From Bacteroidaceae bacterium (lineage in GTDB: Bacteria; Bacteroidota; Bacteroidia; Bacteroidales; Bacteroidaceae): 64,000 nucleotides of DNA. The translations under genes were made by a program, and so were the position numbers. Below are positions 26,953 to 35,323 of this stretch, one piece after another. A model generated the notes under the pieces. The model ran no database searches. It was not told where the DNA came from and saw only the letters and a list, made by a program, of their open reading frames with translations. Position 1 is the first letter of the stretch, and every line of letters starts with the position of its first letter. The stretch covers positions 1 to 64,000 of the forward strand of contig JAFYYH010000021.1 of assembly GCA_017557635.1 (NCBI GenBank). The letters run 5' to 3'.

Positions 26953-26960
26953 CAAAGATA
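26953..26960 (-). promoter_or_regulatory. -7 box of the GH97 gene
   Basis: Minus strand TATCTTTG fits the consensus and lies 20 bases upstream of the chosen ATG at 26933. This supports that start over the more upstream open frame. Confidence 0.45.
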
Positions 26961-27109
26961 AACATTGTTTAATAATAAATTACGACATTTTATCATATCG
27001 GCATGACGTATCGCATTTTTACTGCCGTTTTGAAAGTGAAAAGCAGAAGGAAAAACCTTTATGATGAGTGAGGTCCAAAAATGTTTGTTCAACCTAAAAA
27101 GAATGAATT

Positions 27110-27793
27110 ATGGAAATCAAGAAATCAAAACGCGCCGACATAGGCAATGAGAAGGGTACATCCCTTATGATTGGACTGGTAATAAGTCTTTCTATCATGT
27201 TCGTGGCTCTCGAGTGGACCCAAAAAGATGAAGTTGACGATGAGGTTGCCTATACAACAGTATCATTTGTTCCCGATGAGATGATTCCCATCACACTTCC
27301 CGAGAAGAAGACCGTTCCGCCTCCACCTGCAGCCGTTACAAAAGCCGATATCATAGAGATTGTGGATGATGATGCCGATGTAGACGATGACATCATGGCT
27401 TCACCCGAAGATAATCAGGATTGGATTGATCCGCAGGATTATGATGTTATGTTCGTGGAGCCCGAGCCTGAGCCCGATGAAGTATTTATGGTGGTTGAGG
27501 ATCAGCCTGAGTTCCCGGGTGGGACTGCGGCTCTTCTGGAGTATCTCCGTAAGAACATCAAGTATCCGGCAATCTGCCGTGAGAACAACATCCAGGGCAA
27601 GGTGATTGTAACCTTTGTAGTAAACAAGGATGGCTCAATCGTAGATATCGAGGTAATAAAGAGTGTCAACCCGTCGCTCGACAAGGAGGCAATCCGAGTA
27701 ATCTCACAAATGCCCAAATGGAAACCGGGATCACAGCGCGGCAAACCAGTACGTGTTAAGTACAGCGTACCTGTGAACTTCCGACTGAACTAA
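27110..27793 (+). CDS. TonB-family energy transducer
   Basis: 227 residues. One N-terminal helix (MIGLVISLSIMFVALEW) is followed by a proline-rich stretch (PPPPAAVTKAD), an unusually acidic segment (DDDADVDDDIMASPEDNQDW) and a C-terminal TonB domain from PEFPGGTAALLEYLRKNIKYP to the end (GKVIVTFVVNKDGSIVDIEV, KWKPGSQRGKPVRVKYSVPVNF). It should couple an ExbBD complex to outer-membrane receptors. The gene stands alone, converging on tRNA-Phe with a shared terminator. Confidence 0.9.
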   Translation: MEIKKSKRADIGNEKGTSLMIGLVISLSIMFVALEWTQKDEVDDEVAYTTVSFVPDEMIPITLPEKKTVPPPPAAVTKADIIEIVDDDADVDDDIMASPEDNQDWIDPQDYDVMFVEPEPEPDEVFMVVEDQPEFPGGTAALLEYLRKNIKYPAICRENNIQGKVIVTFVVNKDGSIVDIEVIKSVNPSLDKEAIRVISQMPKWKPGSQRGKPVRVKYSVPVNFRLN

Positions 27794-27794
27794 A

Positions 27795-27826
27795 AAAGAA
27801 AGAGGCGCTTTTGCGTCTCTTTCTTT
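27795..27826. terminator. Bidirectional terminator between tonB and tRNA-Phe
   Basis: AAAGAAAGAGGCGC and GCGTCTCTTTCTTT form a stem of about 13 pairs with a TTTT loop directly after the tonB stop. In the other direction it ends tRNA-Phe transcription. Confidence 0.8.
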
Positions 27827-27829
27827 CTG

Positions 27830-27902
27830 TGGTGCCACCGGGAATCGAACCAGGGACACAAGGATTTTCAGTCCTTTGCTCTACCAACTGAGCTATGACA
27901 CC
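27830..27902 (-). tRNA. tRNA-Phe (anticodon GAA)
   Basis: 73 bases on the minus strand. The acceptor stem GGTGTCA pairs with TGGCACC, the discriminator is A, and the anticodon loop ACTGAAAAT gives GAA. The T-arm has GGTTCGATTCC. The CCA end is not encoded. The gene faces the tonB gene tail-to-tail. Confidence 0.97.
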
Positions 27903-27928
27903 AGAAACATTTGTCTCAAATGCGGGTG

Positions 27929-27958
27929 CAAAGATACGCACTTTTTTAAGTCCGGCAA
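27929..27958 (-). promoter_or_regulatory. Promoter of tRNA-Phe
   Basis: Minus strand: -7 TATCTTTG (27929-27936), 19-base spacer, -33 TTG (27956-27958). The -7 box lies about 27 bases upstream of the mature tRNA 5' end. Confidence 0.55.
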
Positions 27959-27999
27959 GTTTTTGGACACAAAAAAGTGCATATCACGAAAAAATCCAT

Positions 28000-28007
28000 T
28001 ACCTTTG
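28000..28007 (+). promoter_or_regulatory. -7 box of tRNA-Pro
   Basis: TACCTTTG fits TAnnTTTG and lies 20 bases before the tRNA 5' end. No clear -33 box was found. Confidence 0.5.
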
Positions 28008-28027
28008 CACCGCAATTACGCAAGGAT

Positions 28028-28100
28028 CGGAATGTAGCGCAGTTGGTAGCGCACTACGTTCGGGACGTAGGGGTCGGGCGTTCGAGTCGCCTCATTCCGA
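28028..28100 (+). tRNA. tRNA-Pro (anticodon CGG)
   Basis: 73 bases. Acceptor CGGAATG pairs with CATTCCG, discriminator A, anticodon stem CTACG/CGTAG with loop TTCGGGA giving CGG. The T-arm has GTTCGAGTC. CCA is not encoded. It is divergent from tRNA-Phe, with about 125 bases between them. Confidence 0.96.
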
Positions 28101-28142
28101 CAAATTAGGGAGCCTATAAAGCTCCCTAATTTTGTCGGAATG
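28092..28142 (+). terminator. Long hairpin after tRNA-Pro that includes its 3' acceptor strand
   Basis: AAATTAGGGAGC (28102-28113) pairs with GCTCCCTAATTT (28121-28132), loop CTATAAA. The stem can be extended outward because CGGAATG (28136-28142) is the inverse complement of the tRNA acceptor strand CATTCCG (28093-28099). It probably terminates the tRNA transcript, and its base competes with the acceptor stem. Confidence 0.75.
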
Positions 28143-28204
28143 GTTTTATTTCGCTCCGCGAAAGAGCGGCCTCCGGCCGATCTCGTTCCACTCGATTATT
28201 TTGT

Positions 28205-28212
28205 TATCTTTG
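28205..28212 (+). promoter_or_regulatory. -7 box of the EamA transporter gene
   Basis: TATCTTTG fits the consensus and lies 25 bases before the ATG at 28238. Between it and the tRNA-Pro hairpin are two mini-hairpins at 28149-28163 and 28167-28179. Confidence 0.45.
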
Positions 28213-28237
28213 CACGCCGAAAACACGAAAGCATTTC

Positions 28238-29173
28238 ATGAACCACATTGGCCAAATCATTTCACTGATTGTTGCGGTACTTTGGACAGTTACCGCCATT
28301 TATTCCGACAAAGCAAGCCACCGCATCGGTGCAATGTCTGCCAACGTTGCCAGACTTACACTCTCAACCTTTCTGCTGGCTGCAATTCTCTGGGTTACCA
28401 TAGGGCATCCCTATCCTATATATGCCGATGCACGCACCTGGTTCTGGCTGGCGTTATCGGCCGTAGTGGGTTATGTGTTCGGTGACTGGTGCCTGTTTAA
28501 CTGCTACGTCACAATAGGTGCACGTTTCGGACAGCTCTTTATGACTCTTGCACCGCCTATGGCCGCTCTGGCCGGATGGGTTCTGCTGGGCGAGCAGCTC
28601 TCATGGCGCACCGCACTGGCCATGCTGGTTACACTGAGCGGTATTGCAATATCAATCCTTAGCCGTGACCGCGAGCACTATCTCAAGTTCACCCTGCCCC
28701 TAAAGGGTATACTACTTGGAATCGGTGCCGGAATGGGTCAGGGCGTAGGTCTGGTACTCAGTAAAATAGGCCTGGAACACTACTCCGCCGCTCTGCCCGC
28801 ACAGGCTCCCGCTATGATGGAGACCATGCTGCCGTTTGCATCGACCATGATTCGTGCCATATTCGGAAGTATCGGATTCATACTACTTGTGATAATAAGC
28901 AAGGATCTGCCAAAACTCAAACAGGCTGCACGTGACCGCAAAGCAATGCTTTACGTAGTCATCATGAGCCTGTTCGGTCCTGTTGTGGGAGTATCACTCT
29001 CACTTATGGCTGTGCGTTACACCGATGCCGGTATCGCCTCAACGCTGATGGCGCTTACTCCGGTGCTGATACTCATTCCCGCCGCAGTCTTTGACAAGCA
29101 GAAAATCCGTTTCAAAGAGATCCTTGGCGTGACGGTCAGCATGATCGGCGTCGCCCTCTTCTTCCTGCTTTAG
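28238..29173 (+). CDS. DMT-family transporter (EamA)
   Basis: 311 residues with about ten hydrophobic segments in two similar halves, as in EamA drug/metabolite transporters. The first half includes AVVGYVFGDWCLFNCYVTIGARFGQLFMTLAPPMAALAGWVLLGEQLSWR (the family LGE motif near GEQLSW), the second half GPVVGVSLSLMAVRYTDAGIASTLMALTPVLILIPA. The substrate is not predictable. It lies in the inner membrane. The stop is 1 base from overlapping the convergent GH9 gene, which shares the last bases (29170-29173). Confidence 0.85.
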   Translation: MNHIGQIISLIVAVLWTVTAIYSDKASHRIGAMSANVARLTLSTFLLAAILWVTIGHPYPIYADARTWFWLALSAVVGYVFGDWCLFNCYVTIGARFGQLFMTLAPPMAALAGWVLLGEQLSWRTALAMLVTLSGIAISILSRDREHYLKFTLPLKGILLGIGAGMGQGVGLVLSKIGLEHYSAALPAQAPAMMETMLPFASTMIRAIFGSIGFILLVIISKDLPKLKQAARDRKAMLYVVIMSLFGPVVGVSLSLMAVRYTDAGIASTLMALTPVLILIPAAVFDKQKIRFKEILGVTVSMIGVALFFLL

Positions 29174-31725
29174 TCCTTCGCCATCTGCTTGAAGGCCTCG
29201 CCGAAGATGTAATAGCTGGTGTTACCGGCTATGGTACCCTCGTTCTGGCCCCACAGGAATGGCCAATCATCAAAGTTTTCAAAATGGTCGGGCTTGCGGA
29301 ACAGCAGTCCGGGAGCCACGTTACCCGGTATGAATGACAGATCTGCGCGGTTGTTGCCGTAGAACACCTGCTTGGGACGTGCGGCACCAACAGTTGCAAC
29401 CAATGAGTAGTTGTGGTACGGGTGGCATCCGAACATGAATGCGGCAGCGTTATACGCGTATTTCTTGTCAATGATATCCGGGAAGTAGAGGTTTGCAAAG
29501 GTTGCAGTGGTTCCGTAAGTTACTACGGCGCCGCTGCCGGCCCAGTTACCCTCACCGATAGGCACACCATAAGGATTGTTGTTGGAAACCTGCTCCAGAT
29601 ACTCCTTATACTTCTCGGCATACGGACGCAGACGCTCCTTGTAGGCGGCATCCATATAAGGTATAGCATCCATCGCTGTACGGATACTGTTGTTCACGTT
29701 GCGGTCCAAAGCCGGCCAAATCTGCTCTACAAACTGGTCAAGGTATGACTTCTCACCGGTTGCTACGTAAAGCTGCAGGTTTGTCGCCAGATTACCTCCA
29801 CCACGCATGTTCTGGCCGCCCTGACGTCCGCGCATGCCTGCGCCGCGCTGGCTCATCAGTTTTGTAGCCTCCTCCTGGAGTCTCTTGGACTGCTTCAGAC
29901 AGCGGGCCGACAGATTATCGTTGTAGCCCTTGAGCACACGGCTTGCGGCAGCGAACATATTGGCCGCATTGATATCATTGTTCAGGTTGCGGTTGGTGAA
30001 TGCCCACATATCGTCAGGAGTACCGCTGCGCTTGCCATCGGCCGATTTCACATACTTGGGCAGGCTGGGATCATAGTGCAGACCGTCTGTGATGGCGGCA
30101 GCATCACCCAGGTGATGGTAGTTGTCAAGAACTGAGTTGGACAGTGTCTGTGACATGAAGCCGATGTTCTCGGCCTGGGCCAGCAGGTTCAGAACGCCGT
30201 GCTCGATGTACTGCAGCAGGTCGGGTTTGCCGTCCGGACGGTGCAGGTCAACATAACGCTGCTCCTCACTTACGAACGTCTCGTCACGCATTGGATGGAA
30301 CAGCTCCCATGCTGCAACCATGTTCTGTACAACGCTGATGTTTGATCCGGTCTCGATGTCAAAGTCACCGGCATCAAAGTAACCGCCCACGTTCAGGCCC
30401 GGGATGAGCTCGTAGGGTTTGTACTTGGTGTTGGTCTGTGCACCCTGTGAGTGAAGGTCAAAGTGATCACTCTGGGGAGCCTGCAGATAACCCTCCTTGA
30501 ACGGCTCGCCGTGCCAGATGCGGTAACCCTCGTTTACGGTCATATGGTTCATGTGGATAGGAATCCATACGTCACTGGTGGCATCGGTTATCCAGTTATA
30601 GACAGAATTGTCGATGATGAAATTGCCGGTCTTGTAATCGCCATACTTGATGTAGTAGACACCGGGGGTCTTGACATCGGTAAAGTCAAATTTCACGTAG
30701 TTGTACTTGTAGTACATGCCCCAGACGTCGATGTTACCCTTGTAAGCAACCTTCTCGCTGCCGTCATCCTCTATCTTGATGATTGAAGCGGTCTTGAGAG
30801 GCTTGTCCATCTTGTCAAGCTCGATAATGGCAACCTTGGGCTGTGAAGGAATGTAACCCACCTGTGAGAAACCTATGTTGGGCTCTCTTATCCAGCCGGG
30901 AATGGCATGAGGTTCAACAGTCCAGGTAACCACCATGCCGGTCTTGCCTGCGGGCAGGACTGAACGCAGAACGAACCAGCCGTTCTGAGCCAGCATACGT
31001 CCGTCGTACAGCTCCAGCATTGCATCATCAGAGTTGATCTTGATCATACGTTCGGGTGCATCGGGAGCAATCAGGATGGAGTGACCTGTCTCAAGAGGCA
31101 GCGGATCAACGAACTCACCTGTACCGCGGTCATCATATGTACGGAATCCCTTGAACTGACGGGGTTTCTCATCATTAGATACGGCCTGGGTCTGGCTGAC
31201 TGCATAGCGCGGGAATCGGTTAGGACGTCCGTCCATCAGATAGGTTTTGCCCCAGTACTGTGACGGCAGGAACTCCAGGTTGAAACCGGCCTTGCCTGCA
31301 AGGAACTCAGGTACGGGCTTGTCCAGATATACCGCAATCTCCACAGCCTTACCCTTTGCGGTAACCACTACGCGTGAGTCAAAGTCGTAATCTGCATAAC
31401 GCATGGTCACCTCGATGGAGTTGTTGATTGAATCAACCACACGTGAAGGTGATGCAGGTACCAGGTCCCACTGCTCGGGGGTCTTGTTAAGACGGACGGC
31501 ACCGCCCTGAACGGTACGTACACCGTGATGGATTATTTCTATTCCGGAGTTCTTCTCATCATTGAATCCACCGGAGAAAGTGTTGCTGAACACCAGGACG
31601 TTCACACCCTGCGTTTCAAAATACTCCTTGTCATTCAGCTTAAGGTCTGCAGCCTCCTTAGGCGCATTGTCACAAGCGGCCACAAGAAGAGCCGCCAATC
31701 CCATAAGAATCAAATTCCTTTTCAT
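29170..31725 (-). CDS. GH9 family glycoside hydrolase lipoprotein
   Basis: 851 residues. A lipobox LLVAAC (cysteine near residue 18) anchors it to a membrane. An Ig-like CelD-N domain (IGFSQVGYIPSQPKVAIIELDK... YYIKYGDYKTGNFIID) precedes the (alpha/alpha)6 barrel, where GGYFDAGDFD carries the catalytic aspartates and NEGTIAGNTSYYIFG near the end carries the acid glutamate. The first 280 residues are an additional beta-rich region. GH9 enzymes are mostly endo-glucanases; the extra N-terminal module and lipoprotein form leave the substrate open. A glycine/arginine/methionine-rich insert (GAGMRGRQGGQNMRGGG) lies near residue 630. Confidence 0.88.
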   Translation of the reverse strand: MKRNLILMGLAALLVAACDNAPKEAADLKLNDKEYFETQGVNVLVFSNTFSGGFNDEKNSGIEIIHHGVRTVQGGAVRLNKTPEQWDLVPASPSRVVDSINNSIEVTMRYADYDFDSRVVVTAKGKAVEIAVYLDKPVPEFLAGKAGFNLEFLPSQYWGKTYLMDGRPNRFPRYAVSQTQAVSNDEKPRQFKGFRTYDDRGTGEFVDPLPLETGHSILIAPDAPERMIKINSDDAMLELYDGRMLAQNGWFVLRSVLPAGKTGMVVTWTVEPHAIPGWIREPNIGFSQVGYIPSQPKVAIIELDKMDKPLKTASIIKIEDDGSEKVAYKGNIDVWGMYYKYNYVKFDFTDVKTPGVYYIKYGDYKTGNFIIDNSVYNWITDATSDVWIPIHMNHMTVNEGYRIWHGEPFKEGYLQAPQSDHFDLHSQGAQTNTKYKPYELIPGLNVGGYFDAGDFDIETGSNISVVQNMVAAWELFHPMRDETFVSEEQRYVDLHRPDGKPDLLQYIEHGVLNLLAQAENIGFMSQTLSNSVLDNYHHLGDAAAITDGLHYDPSLPKYVKSADGKRSGTPDDMWAFTNRNLNNDINAANMFAAASRVLKGYNDNLSARCLKQSKRLQEEATKLMSQRGAGMRGRQGGQNMRGGGNLATNLQLYVATGEKSYLDQFVEQIWPALDRNVNNSIRTAMDAIPYMDAAYKERLRPYAEKYKEYLEQVSNNNPYGVPIGEGNWAGSGAVVTYGTTATFANLYFPDIIDKKYAYNAAAFMFGCHPYHNYSLVATVGAARPKQVFYGNNRADLSFIPGNVAPGLLFRKPDHFENFDDWPFLWGQNEGTIAGNTSYYIFGEAFKQMAKD

Positions 31726-31797
31726 ATTTGTGTAAGGCTAATAAGTAATTGACTAGGTTAGTGTCTGCTAATATAAGGAAAACAATTTAATAAGCAC

Positions 31798-31805
31798 TAT
31801 CTTTG
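31798..31805 (+). promoter_or_regulatory. -7 box of the HAD phosphatase gene
   Basis: TATCTTTG lies only 8 bases before the ATG at 31814, so the transcript would be nearly leaderless. Confidence 0.45.
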
Positions 31806-31813
31806 CGGCCGAT

Positions 31814-32479
31814 ATGAACAAACTGGTGATTTTTGATCTGGACGGCACGCTGCTCAACACCATCGCGGATTTGGGTAACGCAGCCAACCATACGCTTGCT
31901 GAGCTGGGTCTGCCCCGGCATGAACTTGATGAGTACCGTCTGATGGTAGGCAACGGAATGCGCAAACTGATTGAGCGTGCGCTTCCTGCCGATAAGGCCG
32001 CTGATGATGCATTTGTTGACAGCACTCTGGCAAGTTTTCTGGCATACTACGCAGAGCATATAGATCTTTACACCCGTCCCTATCCCGGAATCCCGGAACT
32101 CATCAGCACTCTTGCCGCACAAGGCTATAAACTTGCCGTAGCATCAAACAAGATTCAGACCGGAGCCGAAAAACTGATAGCAAAATTCTTCCCTGATACA
32201 GACTTCGTTGCGGTAATGGGCAACAGCCCCCAGTATCCCCTCAAGCCCGATGCCGCCCTGGTTCAGTACATAATGGACAAGGCCGGAACAGACCGAGCCC
32301 ACACCATGATGATAGGTGATTCAGGGACCGATATCCAGACCGCCCGTAACGCAGGAATACCAGTAATAGCCGTAAGCTGGGGTTTCCGCCCGCGTCACGA
32401 ACTCACTGCCGCCGACCATATCGCCGACAACACAGATCAGATTCAACGTATTTTGGAAAGCAGCGATTCCAACGCCTGA
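31814..32479 (+). CDS. HAD-superfamily hydrolase, phosphoglycolate-phosphatase-like
   Basis: 221 residues. Motif I is FDLDGTLLNT, motif II is VASNKIQTG, motif III/IV is MIGDSGTDIQTARNAG, and YPGIPELISTLAAQGYKLAVAS is the cap-core link typical of Gph. It dephosphorylates a small phosphate ester; phosphoglycolate is likely but not proven. It stands divergent from the GH9 gene and overlaps the 3' end of the GSCFA gene by 37 bases. Confidence 0.88.
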   Translation: MNKLVIFDLDGTLLNTIADLGNAANHTLAELGLPRHELDEYRLMVGNGMRKLIERALPADKAADDAFVDSTLASFLAYYAEHIDLYTRPYPGIPELISTLAAQGYKLAVASNKIQTGAEKLIAKFFPDTDFVAVMGNSPQYPLKPDAALVQYIMDKAGTDRAHTMMIGDSGTDIQTARNAGIPVIAVSWGFRPRHELTAADHIADNTDQIQRILESSDSNA

Positions 32480-33384
32480 TTGCGCTGGGCCTCGAACTTT
32501 GCCGCCTGAGCCGTACCGGCATTCAGGATGCGGTGCTGCATCATGCCGTGAACCTTTTCGGCCTCGGCCAATAAAGGACGGTCGCTGTCGGCAAGTGCAA
32601 AATCCATAAATCGATCAAAGATATAATCGGCTGCCTGTGCCGACGGATGCATCATGTCATCGGCATAGAAACGGTAGTCACGGAGTTCATCCATCAGGAT
32701 CTCGTATGCCGGGAAGTAATGTGCGTTGGGGTATCGCTCCACCAGTTTCTGAACGCCCAGATGCAGCGTAGCCTTACTCAGGGTATTTGCATGCAGGCCG
32801 TCTGCCAGATGACGCACTGGACTGACGGTAAAGATCCATTGTCTGCCGGGACGCGCAGCCACATACTGGCTCAGCGCATCATATACCTGATCGGCATCAA
32901 TCATAGTGCGCTCAAAACGGTCGGCCGGCAACTTGTGGCAGTTGGCTACCACATTGCCCGACTCCTTATCCGTATAAATGAATGCCGTACCCAATGTAAC
33001 CACAACCCAGCCCTCACGGTAATAGAAGTCCGATGCATCCGCAAGCACCTTGTTTGCGTTGTCCAGGAACTCCTGTGCAGTCGGACGGGCCAGACTGCCG
33101 TGATGATGGAAAGAGCAGAATCCACCGCCGGTTTCAATAACGTCATCGGGTATGAAACTGCACTGCTCGGCGTTTATTCCGTAGCCCTCAAGCAGTCCCA
33201 GACAGTCAGATATCGAGCAGGGGTTGAAAAGGACGCCGAACGGATTCACCCGTGTATCAAAATAACGCTCAGTGCAGCGACGGCCTATCTCGTCGGCAAA
33301 GCATGAGCCCACAAAAAGGATGCTGTCCTTGTAGGTCAGCCTCTTTTCAAGCGGTTTTATCTCAACGGGTGTGTTCAGTTTCAT
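32443..33384 (-). CDS. GSCFA domain protein
   Basis: 313 residues. The N-terminal SILFVGSCFADEIGRRCTE holds the GSCFA motif that names the family, and AVSPVRHLADGLHANTLSKATLHL and YFPAYEILMDELRDYRFYADDMMHPS are further family blocks. The fold is thought to be SGNH-hydrolase-like, with the GSCFA serine in the nucleophile position and DxxH (DDMMHPS) as the rest of the triad. The substrate is unknown; acyl-ester processing is an inference. It overlaps the nucleotidyltransferase gene by 4 bases (ATGA) and the HAD gene by 37 bases, convergently. Confidence 0.85.
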   Translation of the reverse strand: MKLNTPVEIKPLEKRLTYKDSILFVGSCFADEIGRRCTERYFDTRVNPFGVLFNPCSISDCLGLLEGYGINAEQCSFIPDDVIETGGGFCSFHHHGSLARPTAQEFLDNANKVLADASDFYYREGWVVVTLGTAFIYTDKESGNVVANCHKLPADRFERTMIDADQVYDALSQYVAARPGRQWIFTVSPVRHLADGLHANTLSKATLHLGVQKLVERYPNAHYFPAYEILMDELRDYRFYADDMMHPSAQAADYIFDRFMDFALADSDRPLLAEAEKVHGMMQHRILNAGTAQAAKFEAQRNQALESLLSKIR

Positions 33385-34118
33385 TTTGTAATGCCTTTAT
33401 ATTCGGCGCAGACCTTGTGATATGATTCAAGGTTACCTATGTCGTAACGGCGGCCGGGCATCTCCATCGCATAGACGGGAGTCTGGGTGCAGAGCCATGC
33501 TATGTAACTGCCGGGAGCATCGGTACCGCATCCGGCTGCAATGCCTGCGGGAACCAGTCGGGCATCGGCCTTGGTGTAGAAGTAGAACGGCGGACAGCAC
33601 CAGTTGGATTTGGGCTGCGCGGGTTTCTCCTCCATTCCCAGGATTCTGTCATCGGGAGCTACCTCTACTATTCCGCACTTTACCAGTCTGGCGGTATCAG
33701 GCTCAAAGTAACGCATTATGCAGGATGTCTGCTTGGAGTGTGCGTAACGGACAAACTTCTGCAGACTGAAATCAAGCACGTTGTCACCGGCTATCACCAG
33801 CATGTCATCGTCCAGACCCAGTTTGTCAATGGCGAACTGGATGTCACGGACGGCTCCCAGACGGGTCTCGTTGGTGCTGGTTCCGTCATCCACAACGGTA
33901 ATCTTTACGCTCTTGCCTGCTGCCCACTCGTCAAAGTGGTGTGCGAACTTATGGTTTGAAATAACCACGTATTCATCGACCAATCCGGCACCCTCAATGT
34001 CATCAATGAGCCAGTCCAGGATGGTCTTGTCACCAACCTTGAGCAACGGTTTGGGGAAGTTCTCGGTAAGCGGATACAACCTGGTTGCATAACCCGCTGC
34101 AAGTATCAGGCACTTCAT
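33381..34118 (-). CDS. Sugar-phosphate nucleotidyltransferase
   Basis: 245 residues. The N-terminal LILAAGYATRLYPLTENFPKPLLKVGDK is the G-x-G-T/A-R-L-P-x-x-x-x-x-P-K signature of nucleotidyltransferases, and LVIAGDNVLDFSL holds the metal-binding aspartate. It is shorter than dTDP- or UDP-glucose pyrophosphorylases. It activates a sugar 1-phosphate. It overlaps both neighbours by ATGA: the GHMP kinase upstream and the GSCFA gene downstream. The kinase product is its likely substrate. Confidence 0.85.
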   Translation of the reverse strand: MKCLILAAGYATRLYPLTENFPKPLLKVGDKTILDWLIDDIEGAGLVDEYVVISNHKFAHHFDEWAAGKSVKITVVDDGTSTNETRLGAVRDIQFAIDKLGLDDDMLVIAGDNVLDFSLQKFVRYAHSKQTSCIMRYFEPDTARLVKCGIVEVAPDDRILGMEEKPAQPKSNWCCPPFYFYTKADARLVPAGIAAGCGTDAPGSYIAWLCTQTPVYAMEMPGRRYDIGNLESYHKVCAEYKGITK

Positions 34119-35287
34119 AGTTTCAGTCCGTCGGCCGAGTGGCAGATGGTTGCCATATATTTGCCCTCAAGTGCAGGGAACGCCTTGAGGTACTCCTTTG
34201 AAACCTTGTCAATGATGCTCTCGCGGTAAGCGGGATCAATCAGAGCCATGCAGCATCCCTTGAATCCGGCACCGCTGAAACGGCCACCGTAGATGCCCTC
34301 GGTGCGGGTCATGATGTCATACAGGGTCTTGAGTTCAGGTGAACCTGTCTCCCAGTTATAGATTGATGAGTTGCCCGACTGGAAACTCAGACGGCCGTAC
34401 TCCTCAATGTCACCCCTGCGCCATGCCTCGGCTCCTGCAACCACACGCTCCTGCTCGGTGTACCAGTGCTCGGCACGCTTGCGCCAGTTATCGGGCAGAC
34501 GGTCCTTGTAGGTATCATACACATCACGCGGAACCTGACGGAAGTAGGTCTCACCGAATTTTCCGTACTCCATACCTGCATAAGCAAGAAGGGCGTATGC
34601 GGCGCTGCGGCACTCATCGACCCTCATGTTGAACTTGCTGCCTGCCAGCGTACGCTCCACGCCGCTGAAGAATATCGCTATCTCATACGGCTTCATCTTT
34701 GGAGATGTAGGTATGAGTTCATAAGTATCGTCCTTGGTGTCCAGGTAGAGCAGATGGTCCTTCTTGGAGTACATCTCGCAGCTCTGGTCCAGCTTGCCGC
34801 TGTTCACGCCCACGTAATTGTTCTCGGACGCCATAGCGATCATGATCATCTCCAGTGCGGTCAGTTTTATGTTGTTGACCTTGCAAAGGGCCGACAGGAA
34901 CACCAGACAGACGGCGGCCGATGATGACAGTCCGCCAATGGGCAGCGTACCCTCAATCACACCGCAAAGACCGGTGGAAAGGGTATATTTCTGTGAAAGT
35001 GCGATGGTGACACCGCGCAGGTAATCGGCCCAGTCGTTCTGCTTGATATCGGCTATCTCGCGGATATGGAACTGGGCGCGCTTGTCAAACTGCAGCGACT
35101 GAAGTTCAATCACGCCGTTCTGTTTGGGGCTGTAGGCAAAGTAAATGCCACGGTCTATGGCGATACCGGTTATGCGGCCCAACTGATGGTCCACATGCGC
35201 TCCGATGGGACAGATTCTGTAGGGGCAGAACGCTACGTCCTCAGGTGCCTTGCGGTAAGTCTCTTCAAATATCTCCTCGCACTTCAT
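34115..35287 (-). CDS. GHMP sugar kinase, galacturonokinase/galactokinase-like
   Basis: 390 residues. The sugar-site motif is PYRICPIGAHVDHQLGR, where classical galactokinases have GRVNLIGEHTDY. It resembles the plant galacturonokinase motif APYRISPLGAHIDHQGG more than GalK. The ATP loop is GTLPIGGLSSSAAV, and GRFSGAGFKGCCMAL is motif 3. It should phosphorylate a galactose-type sugar (galactose or galacturonate) at C1. It overlaps the nucleotidyltransferase gene and follows galE by 36 bases. In the 36-base gap TCTCAATTC is repeated imperfectly. Confidence 0.8.
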   Translation of the reverse strand: MKCEEIFEETYRKAPEDVAFCPYRICPIGAHVDHQLGRITGIAIDRGIYFAYSPKQNGVIELQSLQFDKRAQFHIREIADIKQNDWADYLRGVTIALSQKYTLSTGLCGVIEGTLPIGGLSSSAAVCLVFLSALCKVNNIKLTALEMIMIAMASENNYVGVNSGKLDQSCEMYSKKDHLLYLDTKDDTYELIPTSPKMKPYEIAIFFSGVERTLAGSKFNMRVDECRSAAYALLAYAGMEYGKFGETYFRQVPRDVYDTYKDRLPDNWRKRAEHWYTEQERVVAGAEAWRRGDIEEYGRLSFQSGNSSIYNWETGSPELKTLYDIMTRTEGIYGGRFSGAGFKGCCMALIDPAYRESIIDKVSKEYLKAFPALEGKYMATICHSADGLKL

Positions 35288-35323
35288 ATCTCAATTCTAA
35301 ATTCTCAAGTCTCAATTCTCAAT
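35288..35323 (-). repeat. Imperfect microrepeat between galE and the kinase gene
   Basis: On the plus strand the 9-mer TCTCAATTC occurs twice within TCAATTCTAAATTCTCAAG and the following bases. It is a short A/T-rich stretch without a stem. Confidence 0.35.

Noticed and set aside
28149-28179. Two mini-hairpins TTTCGCTCCGCGAAA and CGGCCTCCGGCCG
   Set aside because: Too short to assign a role, with no T-tract; perhaps a repeat remnant.
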